A DNA stretch of 14,457 bases from an uncultured Peptococcaceae bacterium. GTDB taxonomy: Bacteria; Bacillota; Desulfotomaculia; Desulfotomaculales; Desulfallaceae. The notes under the pieces were generated by a model that was not told the origin of the DNA, made no database searches, and saw only the letters and a program-made list of their open reading frames with translations. Below are positions 6,368 through 12,920 of the stretch, in pieces. The stretch spans positions 1 through 14,457 of the forward strand of contig CAJYBN010000051.1 in assembly GCA_913064925.1 (NCBI GenBank), written 5' to 3'. The translations under genes and the position numbers were made by a program. Each line of letters starts with the position of its first letter. Position 1 is the stretch's first letter.

Positions 6368-9112
6368 TTATACTCTCAGGTACGTGATCCTTTCCCGCAC
6401 CCGGCTGCCCAGCTGGCCCAGCAGCGCCCCCGTTAGGGTAGGCAGCGCGGCCGCGCCGGTGATTAACGCCCAGTGTTCCGGCTGCAAGGGGACGGTATGG
6501 AACACGGGCCGCAGAAAAGGAACATAGGTAACCGCTGCCTGCAGCCCGGCGGAAATCAACACCGCCGCCACCAGGTGAGGATTGGAAAACCAGCCCACCT
6601 CCCATATGGGCGCGTGTTCGGACCGGCAGGAAAACACATAAAACAACTGCAAGAAAACCAGCGTGTTGAAGGCCACGGTACGGGCCAGTTCCAGGCTCTG
6701 GCCGCCTTCCAGCACCAGCTTGAATACGCCCAGGGTCAGCAGCGCAATAACCGCCCCGCTGCCCAGTATGCGCCGGCCCAGCCCGTGGGCAAAAATGCTT
6801 TCCCGGGGGTCTCGCGGCGGCCGGTGCATAATGTGAGGGTCCATGGGATCGACGCCCAGCGCCATGGCCGGCAGTCCGTCCGTCACCAGGTTCATCCAGA
6901 GTATCTGGATGGGCAGCAGCGGCAGCGGCAAGCCTCCCAGCACGGCCAGCAGCATAACCAGCACCTCGCCCACGTTGCAGGAAAGCAGGTAACGGATAAA
7001 CTTGCGGATGTTGTCGTAAATGCCCCGTCCTTCCTCGATGGCGGCCACGATTGTGCTGAAGTTATCGTCCGCCAGCACCATGGCCGATGCCTCCTTGGTG
7101 ACGTCGGTGCCCGACCTGCCCATAGCGACACCGATATCCGCCTCTTTGACGGCAGGAGCATCGTTAACGCCGTCGCCGGTCATGGCCACCACATGCCCGC
7201 ACTGCTTCAGCGCCCTGACAATGCGCAGCTTGTGCCGCGGCGATACCCGGGCGTAAACCCGCACGTCCTGCGCGGCGCGGGCCAGTTCCTCATCGGTCAT
7301 GTTTTCCATTTCCTCCCCGGTCAACACCCGGCTGTCCCGCCCAGCGATGCCCACTTCCCGCGCCACCGCCCAAGCGGTCAGCCGGTGATCGCCGGTGATC
7401 ATGGCTACCCGGATGCCGGCACGCTTGCAGGTACGCACCGCGGCGGCAACTTCCGGCCGGGGCGGGTCGATCATACCGGTCAAGCCCACGAATACCAGGT
7501 TTCGTTCCAATGCAGCCGGGTCCGCCCCGGCGGCGGGTTCCCCGGGACCCAGCTTGCGGTAGGCCAGGCCCAACACCCGCAAGGCGCCGGCGGCCATGGT
7601 GGAACCGGCTTTGAGGATGGCGGCGCGCTCGCGCTCGTCCAGCGGCACGGGGCGCCCGTCCCGCAGGTAATGCGTGCACAGCCCCAGCACCACGTCCGGC
7701 GCTCCCTTCACCAGCGCTTCCCGGCCGCCGTTTGCATCTCCGTAAATCACGGTCATGCGCTTGCGCTCGGAATCAAAGGGGATCTCGGCCAGGCGGCGCG
7801 CTTTTTTCTCCAGGCGCTCCCGCCAAAAGCCAGCCTTGGCCGCCATCACAAGCAGCGCACCTTCCGTGGGGTCGCCGGAAATGCGCCATGCCGGGCCGCT
7901 TTTCCTGCTGCGGAAAAAGCCTCCCACGGTCACGTTGTCCCTGACCAGCACCGCGTTGTTGCAAAGGGCGGCGATGCGCATCACTTGTTCAAAATCGGGC
8001 CCTCCCGGTTCCCCGCTGTCCCCTATGAAATGGCCTCTGGGAACATAACCTTCCCCGGTCACCGCAAATTCCCCGCCGGCCAGGCGCACGCGGCGCACCG
8101 TCATTTCGTTTTGCGTTAAGGTTCCCGTTTTGTCGGAACAGATGAAAGTAGCACAGCCAAGCGTTTCCACGGCGGGCAACCGCCTGATGACGGCGTTCCT
8201 CTTGATCATGCGCTGCACCCCTATGGCCAGGGCCACGGTCACAATAGCCGGCAGGCCTTCGGGAATGGCCGCCACCGCCAAGCTAACCCCGGTGAGAAAC
8301 ATTCGGTAAGCCGGCTCGCCGCGCTGTATGCCTACAACCACCACGGCAGCGCATACGGCCAGGCAAAAAAGCACCAAACCTTTGCCCAGCTGGGCCAGCC
8401 GGCGCTGCAGCGGGGTGGGTTCCTGCTCCGCCTCCCGGATCATGCCGGCTATCTGCCCCATTTCCGTGGCCATGCCGGTGGCCACCACGATGCCCAGCCC
8501 CCGCCCTCTGGTGAGCACCGTTCCCATGAATACCATATTCCCGGCATCGGCGGGGCCAACCTCCTTTTCCAGCGGCCGGGTGTGCTTGCGCACCGGGGCG
8601 GATTCGCCCGTCAGGGTGGCCTCCACCGCCTCCAAGTCCACCGTTTGGACCAGCCGGATATCAGCAGGCACCCTGTCCCCTGCCTCCAGCAACACCACAT
8701 CCCCCGGCACCAGTTCCGCCGCGGGTACTTTTTTCTCTACCCGGTCCCGTATTACCCGGGCCTCCGGGGCGGTGAGTTCCCTGAGCGCCTCCATGGAGCG
8801 TTCGGCCCTGTATTCCTGTACCACTCCCAGAACGGCGTTGAGCAGCACGATAACGGCAATGGTAACGGCATCCGACCACTCGCCCAAAAAACCGCTGATG
8901 GCAGTGGCGGCCAGTAAAACCAGTACCATAAAGTCCTTAAACTGGTTGAAAAACATCTGCCACATGACAGTATCGGGACCCTTCTCCAGCACGTTCGGGC
9001 CCACCCGCCCCAGGCGCTTCCGCGCCTCGCGTTCCCCCAGGCCCCTGGCGGCGTCCACCTGCAGGCGCACGGCAGTTTCTTCGGCGGTCATGGTTTGCCA
9101 GATGCTAGGCAT
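6368..9112 (-). CDS. Calcium-type P-type ATPase (P-IIA, YloB-like)
   Basis: This integral membrane pump of the SERCA/PMR1 group expels Ca2+ using ATP. The 914-residue product has the usual order: M1-M2 (about residues 50-105), the actuator domain with TGES, and M4 with AAIPEGLPA. The phosphorylated aspartate is Asp327 in SDKTGTLT; then come KGAPD in the nucleotide domain, MITGDHRLTA, TGDGVNDAP, and M5-M10. The site-II calcium ligands are visible: Glu of PEGL, Asn and Glu in CNVGEVL (M5), and Asn, Thr, Asp in WMNLVTDGLPA (M6). I see no acidic residue matching the SERCA M8 site-I ligand (region FNTLVFLQLFYVFSCRSE), so one ion per cycle is likely, as in PMR1. The ATG has AAGGGG 7 bases upstream, and a 12-base inverted repeat covers the start. 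B. subtilis YloB, in the same neighbourhood, is a calcium ATPase linked to sporulation. Confidence 0.93.
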   Translation of the reverse strand: MPSIWQTMTAEETAVRLQVDAARGLGEREARKRLGRVGPNVLEKGPDTVMWQMFFNQFKDFMVLVLLAATAISGFLGEWSDAVTIAVIVLLNAVLGVVQEYRAERSMEALRELTAPEARVIRDRVEKKVPAAELVPGDVVLLEAGDRVPADIRLVQTVDLEAVEATLTGESAPVRKHTRPLEKEVGPADAGNMVFMGTVLTRGRGLGIVVATGMATEMGQIAGMIREAEQEPTPLQRRLAQLGKGLVLFCLAVCAAVVVVGIQRGEPAYRMFLTGVSLAVAAIPEGLPAIVTVALAIGVQRMIKRNAVIRRLPAVETLGCATFICSDKTGTLTQNEMTVRRVRLAGGEFAVTGEGYVPRGHFIGDSGEPGGPDFEQVMRIAALCNNAVLVRDNVTVGGFFRSRKSGPAWRISGDPTEGALLVMAAKAGFWRERLEKKARRLAEIPFDSERKRMTVIYGDANGGREALVKGAPDVVLGLCTHYLRDGRPVPLDERERAAILKAGSTMAAGALRVLGLAYRKLGPGEPAAGADPAALERNLVFVGLTGMIDPPRPEVAAAVRTCKRAGIRVAMITGDHRLTAWAVAREVGIAGRDSRVLTGEEMENMTDEELARAAQDVRVYARVSPRHKLRIVRALKQCGHVVAMTGDGVNDAPAVKEADIGVAMGRSGTDVTKEASAMVLADDNFSTIVAAIEEGRGIYDNIRKFIRYLLSCNVGEVLVMLLAVLGGLPLPLLPIQILWMNLVTDGLPAMALGVDPMDPHIMHRPPRDPRESIFAHGLGRRILGSGAVIALLTLGVFKLVLEGGQSLELARTVAFNTLVFLQLFYVFSCRSEHAPIWEVGWFSNPHLVAAVLISAGLQAAVTYVPFLRPVFHTVPLQPEHWALITGAAALPTLTGALLGQLGSRVRERITYLRV

Positions 9113-9196
9113 GTCCTCACCCCTTGCCCAAAATTGCTTAACTACAAAAAACTATGCGGGGCGGCAAGAAAAAATTACCATTAATGAGGACATGCC
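9108..9196 (-). promoter_or_regulatory. Possible mRNA hairpin over the ATPase start codon
   Basis: GGCATGTCCTCA (9108-9119) and TGAGGACATGCC (9185-9196) are perfect 12-base complements, 65 bases apart. In the ATPase mRNA the downstream arm contains the ATG and the bases just before it. A second 6-base pair, CTTGCC/GGCAAG (9123-9128 and 9163-9168), lies inside the loop and would bury part of the AAGGGG ribosome site. Pairing of this leader could therefore hold translation off. The repeat is directly visible; the regulatory role is inference. Confidence 0.45.
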
Positions 9197-9208
9197 CGGT
9201 GCTGCCTG

Positions 9209-9225
9209 GGGTACAGCCGGTACCC
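9209..9225 (-). other. Small GC-rich hairpin between the 67-residue gene and the ATPase
   Basis: GGGTAC/GTACCC form a 6-base stem with a 5-base loop about 12 bases after the stop of the small gene. No U-tract follows on either strand, so it is not a standard terminator. It could stabilise or punctuate a shared transcript. Confidence 0.4.
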
Positions 9226-9236
9226 GGCGCGCGGGT

Positions 9237-9440
9237 TTAATCCAGCGGCTGAACGCGCACCATGGGCCTGGGTATTTTTATTACATCACCCACCCGGTAA
9301 TGCTTTTCCCCTGGATGCACCATGGTGATCTCAAAAACAACGTAATGCCTGTCCACTTTCCTCACTACAGCATACTTCTGATATGTGTCCTCCGGCCACA
9401 GCAGCACCCTCGTTCCCGGTACAAGCAGCTTACGGCGCAT
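9237..9440 (-). CDS. Small basic protein of unknown function (67 aa)
   Basis: I do not recognise this gene. The 67-residue product begins MRRKLLVPGTRVLLWPED and continues with alternating hydrophobic and charged residues (AVVRKVDRHYVVFEITM, YRVGDVIKIPRP), ending MVRVQPLD. It has no signal peptide or membrane segment. The composition and the spaced V-x-V, G-D-x-I-x-I pattern suggest a small all-beta barrel, perhaps SH3- or KOW-like, but that is a guess from pattern only. The ATG at 9440 is chosen because AGGTGA lies 5 bases upstream; the in-frame GTG at 9449 sits inside that ribosome site and is directly preceded by a stop. The gene is read toward the ATPase, 124 bases away, and is divergent from rqcH. 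A 14-codon ORF with a stronger ribosome site overlaps its start. Confidence 0.7.
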   Translation of the reverse strand: MRRKLLVPGTRVLLWPEDTYQKYAVVRKVDRHYVVFEITMVHPGEKHYRVGDVIKIPRPMVRVQPLD

Positions 9441-9474
9441 TGCCGTCACCTAATGCAGCGATAATAATACACAT
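9430..9474 (-). CDS. Possible 14-codon leader ORF overlapping the 67-residue gene
   Basis: On the minus strand an ATG at 9474 lies 6 bases after AAGGGAGG, the best ribosome site in this intergenic region. The frame encodes MCIIIAALGDGNAP and stops at 9430-9432, 11 bases inside the start of the 67-residue gene in another frame. The arrangement fits translational coupling or a regulatory leader peptide. An in-frame ATG seven codons upstream would put the ribosome site inside the coding region, so it is less likely. Expression is not shown. Confidence 0.4.
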   Translation of the reverse strand: MCIIIAALGDGNAP

Positions 9475-9503
9475 AGCCGGCCTCCCTTCCAGCATTTGAT
9501 TTG

Positions 9504-9532
9504 ATTTTACCGCATGAAAATGCTGATGTTGA
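9504..9532 (-). promoter_or_regulatory. Candidate promoter for the leader ORF and 67-residue gene
   Basis: On the minus strand TCAACA (9527-9532) and TAAAAT (9504-9509) are 17 bases apart; the -10 box matches consensus at 5 of 6 positions and the -35 box at 4 of 6. An 8-base inverted repeat, CAGCATTT/AAATGCTG (9490-9497 and 9518-9525), brackets the -10 box and could be an operator. The transcript start would fall just before the AAGGGAGG site. Confidence 0.4.
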
Positions 9533-9600
9533 GGGCGCAAGCCCAGTTAACTTCCAGCGCTTGATATATTTTTCCACAGGCTGGCGCAGCAGGAAACAGT

Positions 9601-9629
9601 TTGACCGGGCACCGGGCCGGTGTTATACT
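9601..9629 (+). promoter_or_regulatory. Strong sigma-A promoter of rqcH
   Basis: TTGACC (9601-9606) and TATACT (9624-9629) are exactly 17 bases apart, each one mismatch from the sigma-A consensus, in a GC-rich spacer. The predicted start leaves a leader of only about 12 bases before the rqcH ATG, with GGGTGA just upstream of the start codon as a weak ribosome site. Confidence 0.8.
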
Positions 9630-9647
9630 GTTGGCGGGTGAAAAGCC

Positions 9648-11429
9648 ATGCCCTTTGACGGCCTGTTCATGTACGCCGTTTGCCAAGAATTGAATGAAAA
9701 GCTGCAGCAGGGGCGCATCGAGAAAATATACCAGCCGGGCCGGGAAGAACTGGTCCTGGTAGTAAGCCGGCCCGGGGAAAGATACCGCCTGCTCCTGCAT
9801 GCCGGCGCCGAAAACGCCCGGGTGCACCTGACCGAAGAAACCCGGCCCAATCCCACCGCGCCGCCGGTGTTTTGCATGCTGCTGCGCAAGCACTTGGAGG
9901 GCTACAAGATAAGCGGCTTCCGGCAGCGGGGATTGGACCGCGTGCTGGACATAGCGGTGGACTGCCGGGACGAATTAGGCCGGCCGGCCGTCAAATCGCT
10001 GGTCTGCGAGGTAATGGGGCGCCACAGCAACATCATCCTGGTATCCCGCCCCGACAACATTATTCTAGACGGCATCAAAAGATATACCCACGCCGTCAGC
10101 CGCCACCGGGAGGTGCTGCCCGGGCAGCCGTACATTCCCCCGCCCGCCCAGGGAAAAATCAACCCGTTTTCCGTTACGGAGGAAGATTTCCGGGAACTGC
10201 TCCTGGCCGGCCGGCTGGACGACAGCCTGGCTGCCATTATGCACCAAAAGCTAGACGGGTTGAGCACTGCCACTTGCCGGGAAATTGTCAATCTGGGCGG
10301 GCTAGAGCCGGACACGGTGCTTAATTACTGCGGCGAGCACGAGCTGCGCAGCCTGTGGCGCTCCCTGCAGGGCGTGCTGGAGGCGGCGCGCGCGGGCAGC
10401 CTGCGGGCCACCCTGGTTTGCCGCCCCGACGGCGAGCCGGTGGACTTTTTCCCGCTGGCGGTGGCGCAGCAGGAAGGGCTGCACTACATTACAGGCGGGG
10501 CTAACGAAACCGCAGACGAGTTTTTTTCCCGCAAGGAGGCCCGGGAAACCTTGCGGCGGCAGAGAAAAATGCTGCTGGACCGGGTAAAAAAGGAATGCCG
10601 GCGGGTAAGAAAAAAACTGCAGATACAAAAAAACAGCTTGCACGAATCGGGTAAGGCCGAACAATACAGGCTGTACGGTGAACTGATCACCGCCAACCTC
10701 CACCGCCTGCGGCGGGGCATGCGGGAAATAGAGCTGCAGAACTACCACGATCCACAGGGCCAAACGGTGGTCATTCCGCTGAGACCGGAACTTTCCGGCC
10801 CGGAAAATGCCCAGCTTTACTTTAAAAAATATAATAAGGCCAAAAATACCGCAGAAGCAGCCCGTAAAATGATTGCCACCGGCGAGGAAGAGCTGCAGTA
10901 CTTGGAAAGCGTGGCCACAGCCCTGGAAATGGCCTCCGGCATTGCCGAGCTGCAGGAAATCAAGCAAGAGCTGGCCAGTCAGGGTTACATCAATGAACCT
11001 CCGGTGCTCGGCAGCCCTAAGCACGGCAAATCCCGCCGCAGGGAGCACCTGGAACCTCTGTCGTATATTTCCAGCGATGGGTTTACCGTTTTGGTGGGTA
11101 GAAACAACCGCCAAAACGACGCGCTTACCTTGAAAACAGCCGATGACAGCGATATATGGCTGCATACCTGCAAAATCCCGGGGGCGCACGTAATCATCCG
11201 CACCGGCGGCAGGCAGGTGCCCGAAAGAACGCTTCTGGAAGCAGCCTCACTGGCGGCCTACTACAGCCGGGCCAGGGACTCCGCCAACGTGCCGGTGGAT
11301 TACACCCTGTGCAAGCACGTCAAAAAGCCCAGCGGGGCCAGGCCGGGTTTCGTAATTTATGAACAGCAAAAAACAATTTTTGTCAATCCGCGGCCGGACG
11401 CCATGCGCCCGGCCGGCCCTGAACACTGA
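9648..11429 (+). CDS. rqcH: Ribosome quality control factor RqcH (NFACT family, YloA / fibronectin-binding-like)
   Basis: RqcH binds the stalled 50S-peptidyl-tRNA complex and recruits tRNA-Ala to add C-terminal alanine tails that mark the nascent chain for degradation. Older annotations call the family fibronectin-binding protein A. The 593-residue product starts MPFDGLFMYAVCQELNEKL. In the NFACT-N domain, Asp97-Arg98 (QRGLDRVLDI) and Glu121 (CEVMGRHSNI) fall at the same numbers as residues reported important in B. subtilis RqcH. Residues of about 295-435 form the long charged coiled coil, and about 475-585 form the NFACT-R domain (SSDGFTVLVGRNNRQND, DIWLHTCKIPGAHVII). The length is normal. 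It has its own promoter and terminator, so it is monocistronic, and it is divergent from the small unknown gene and calcium ATPase. Confidence 0.94.
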   Translation: MPFDGLFMYAVCQELNEKLQQGRIEKIYQPGREELVLVVSRPGERYRLLLHAGAENARVHLTEETRPNPTAPPVFCMLLRKHLEGYKISGFRQRGLDRVLDIAVDCRDELGRPAVKSLVCEVMGRHSNIILVSRPDNIILDGIKRYTHAVSRHREVLPGQPYIPPPAQGKINPFSVTEEDFRELLLAGRLDDSLAAIMHQKLDGLSTATCREIVNLGGLEPDTVLNYCGEHELRSLWRSLQGVLEAARAGSLRATLVCRPDGEPVDFFPLAVAQQEGLHYITGGANETADEFFSRKEARETLRRQRKMLLDRVKKECRRVRKKLQIQKNSLHESGKAEQYRLYGELITANLHRLRRGMREIELQNYHDPQGQTVVIPLRPELSGPENAQLYFKKYNKAKNTAEAARKMIATGEEELQYLESVATALEMASGIAELQEIKQELASQGYINEPPVLGSPKHGKSRRREHLEPLSYISSDGFTVLVGRNNRQNDALTLKTADDSDIWLHTCKIPGAHVIIRTGGRQVPERTLLEAASLAAYYSRARDSANVPVDYTLCKHVKKPSGARPGFVIYEQQKTIFVNPRPDAMRPAGPEH

Positions 11430-11431
11430 AT

Positions 11432-11475
11432 CGCAGCGCGGGAAAGAGCGCTGCGGTTTTGGTTATATTTTTGGT
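11432..11475 (+). terminator. Intrinsic terminator after rqcH
   Basis: CGCAGCGC/GCGCTGCG (11432-11439 and 11448-11455) form a perfect 8-base stem with an 8-base loop, two bases after the rqcH stop. It is followed by GTTTTGGTTATATTTTTGG. The U-tract is interrupted by G residues but is T-rich enough for termination. Confidence 0.75.
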
Positions 11476-11481
11476 TATAAT
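11476..11481 (+). promoter_or_regulatory. Candidate -10 box upstream of the M42 peptidase gene
   Basis: A perfect TATAAT lies 34 bases before the TTG start. No good -35 box is seen at 16-18 bases; the upstream stretch is T-rich and consists of two tandem copies of TTTTGGTTATA (11457-11467, 11469-11479) that also serve the rqcH terminator. Confidence 0.4.
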
Positions 11482-11515
11482 ATATATCGACGTAACGTAA
11501 ACGGGGTGGAAAAAC

Positions 11516-12622
11516 TTGTCTTGCGCGCCGGGTCTGGAAAAAGTTAAAGAAGAACTGGCCGCACTGCTGGACGAGCTGGTGAACGTAGCGGGCGTGACGG
11601 GCTTCGAGGACGCGGTGCGGCACAAAATAGCCGCCCTGCTGGAACCAACCGGCGCGCAGTTGGACACCGACCACATGGGCAACCTTTACGCCGCCGTGCC
11701 GGGCCGCGGGAATGAGCGGGGCAACCGTCCCGCGGTGATGCTTTGCGCCCACATGGACGAGGTGGGCTTCGTGGTCAGCAACATCGATGCGGAAGGTTTT
11801 ATCTACCTGTACCCCCTGGGCGGTATCCCCGACCACCTCGGGCCGGGCGAGTGGGTGTCGCTGCAGGCAGGGGAAACCGCCGTGCAGGGCGTCATCGGTA
11901 TGCACCCGCCTCACCTGCCGGCTGCCGGCGGTCACAGCATATTCGTAGACGTGGGCGCCCGCAGCCGGGACGAAGTACTGCAAATGGGCTTAGATATCGG
12001 TACGCCCGCGATCTTCACCCATTCTTTCCGGCGCCTAGGTTCTGGCCGCGTGGCAGGCAGGTGCCTGGACAACCGCATGGGCTGCGCCGTTTTAATTGCC
12101 CTGCTCAGACGACTGCCGGACTCCGCCGCCCCGGCCGCAGTAACTTGTGTTTTTTCCACCACGGAAGAACACGGCATGCTGCCCGGGAGCAAGCCGGGCC
12201 CGGTATACGGCGCCCGCGGGGCGCTGGTGGCGGCCATGAAGCTGCGGCCCGACCTGGCGGTGGTGGTGGATAGCATGGCCGCCGGCGACATTCCCGGTAC
12301 ACCCGGCCACAGCCGGCAAATTCGGCTGGGCGGCGGGACGGCACTGCGCCTGGTGGATGACCTGACCATCATGCGACCGGGTATGCGCTCCTTGTTAAAA
12401 AAAATAGCCGCCGCCAACGGCATACCCGTACAGGAAGGGATGTCCCGCTCCTACACCGACGCTTCGGCAGTCCAGCTGGCCGGCGTACCGGTAGCCGCGC
12501 TGGGCATCCCGCTGCGCTACGGCCATTCCCCGGCCCAGGTGGCCGACCTGGAGGATATGGCGCAAACCCTGTTGTTTTTGCAGGCATTACTAAACAATGT
12601 CGATAAATTCTGTTCGGTATAG
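11516..12622 (+). CDS. M42 family metallopeptidase (glutamyl aminopeptidase/endoglucanase-like)
   Basis: M42 enzymes are cytoplasmic di-metal (zinc or cobalt) aminopeptidases that form tetrahedral dodecamers and trim short peptides. The 368-residue product shows the full ligand set in order: His79 and the nearby Asp81 (CAHMDEVGF), Asp185 (CLDNRMGC), the Glu217-Glu218 pair (STTEEHG), Asp252 (VVVDSMAAGD) and His337 (YGHSPAQV). The LDNR, GSD-like and HSP motifs separate it from M20 and M28 peptidases. The segment after EEHG (MLPGSKPGPVYGARGA) is longer than the usual EEVGLRGA, a modest insertion near the active site. The TTG start has GGGGTGG 6 bases upstream. It stands between the rqcH terminator and the spore protein gene; linkage with either is not shown. 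Confidence 0.88.
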   Translation: MSCAPGLEKVKEELAALLDELVNVAGVTGFEDAVRHKIAALLEPTGAQLDTDHMGNLYAAVPGRGNERGNRPAVMLCAHMDEVGFVVSNIDAEGFIYLYPLGGIPDHLGPGEWVSLQAGETAVQGVIGMHPPHLPAAGGHSIFVDVGARSRDEVLQMGLDIGTPAIFTHSFRRLGSGRVAGRCLDNRMGCAVLIALLRRLPDSAAPAAVTCVFSTTEEHGMLPGSKPGPVYGARGALVAAMKLRPDLAVVVDSMAAGDIPGTPGHSRQIRLGGGTALRLVDDLTIMRPGMRSLLKKIAAANGIPVQEGMSRSYTDASAVQLAGVPVAALGIPLRYGHSPAQVADLEDMAQTLLFLQALLNNVDKFCSV

Positions 12623-12645
12623 GGCAAACAACATAACGCATAATA
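12617..12645 (+). promoter_or_regulatory. Sigma-G-like promoter for the spore protein gene
   Basis: GTATA (12617-12621, overlapping the end of the M42 gene) and CATAATA (12639-12645) are 17 bases apart. They fit the forespore sigma-G pattern GHATR and CATWHTA, with spacing one base short of the usual 18. It lies 47 bases before a SASP gene, the classic sigma-G target. No convincing sigma-A promoter is seen in this gap. Confidence 0.5.
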
Positions 12646-12692
12646 AAAATGGACCCGCTGGTCTCTACAAAACCCAAAGGAGGTAGGCTAGC

Positions 12693-12863
12693 ATGGCACG
12701 CAGGCGCGGCGTAATGTCCGACAGGCTGAAGATGGAGTTAGCCGAAGAACTTGGGGTTGCCGACATCGTGCGCAGGGAGGGCGGTTTCGGCAGCGTCTCG
12801 TCAAGGAACTGCGGTAACCTTGTCCGCCTTGCCATCGAAAGGGCAGAAAGAAGCTTAATTTAG
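12693..12863 (+). CDS. Alpha/beta-type small acid-soluble spore protein
   Basis: Alpha/beta-type SASPs coat spore DNA, turn it to an A-like form, protect it from UV and heat, and are degraded at germination by the Gpr protease. The 56-residue product begins MARRRGVMSDRLKMELAEELG and ends NLVRLAIERAERSLI. The stretch MELAEELG matches the region around the Gpr cleavage site, and GNLVRLAIERAE matches the second conserved DNA-binding segment. It is of the short type with R-R-G at the N terminus that is common in Desulfotomaculum-like spore formers. A cysteine (SSRNCGN) stands where an alanine is usual. The start has an ideal AAGGAGG site 9 bases upstream, and a sigma-G-like promoter and a strong terminator flank it. 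Confidence 0.9.
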   Translation: MARRRGVMSDRLKMELAEELGVADIVRREGGFGSVSSRNCGNLVRLAIERAERSLI

Positions 12864-12876
12864 GGACCGCGGGCCG

Positions 12877-12910
12877 GGGGTGCGCTGATAGGGCGCATCC
12901 CTTGTTTTTT
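12877..12910 (+). terminator. Intrinsic terminator after the spore protein gene
   Basis: GGGGTGCGC (12877-12885) pairs with GCGCATCCC (12893-12901) over 9 base pairs with one G-U, a 7-base loop, and TTGTTTTTT directly after. It starts 13 bases after the SASP stop. On the other strand no U-tract follows, so it does not obviously serve larC, which converges on this point. Confidence 0.88.
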
Positions 12911-12920
12911 GTCATAAAAA

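Noticed and set aside
6473..8119. A 548-codon open frame on the plus strand
   Set aside because: It lies wholly antisense to the calcium ATPase, is rich in His, Gln, Pro and Gly as expected from a mirror frame of GC-rich coding DNA, and has no recognisable motif. The ATPase frame has all family motifs.
8328..9464. A 378-codon open frame on the plus strand with a TGAGGACATG start-like motif nearby
   Set aside because: It is antisense to the ATPase and the 67-residue gene, is Ser/Thr/Arg-rich low-complexity translation, and has no family features. The start-like motif is one arm of the inverted repeat.
9569..9578. TTTTTCCACA, resembling a DnaA box
   Set aside because: It is a single imperfect site with no cluster and no origin-type neighbours.
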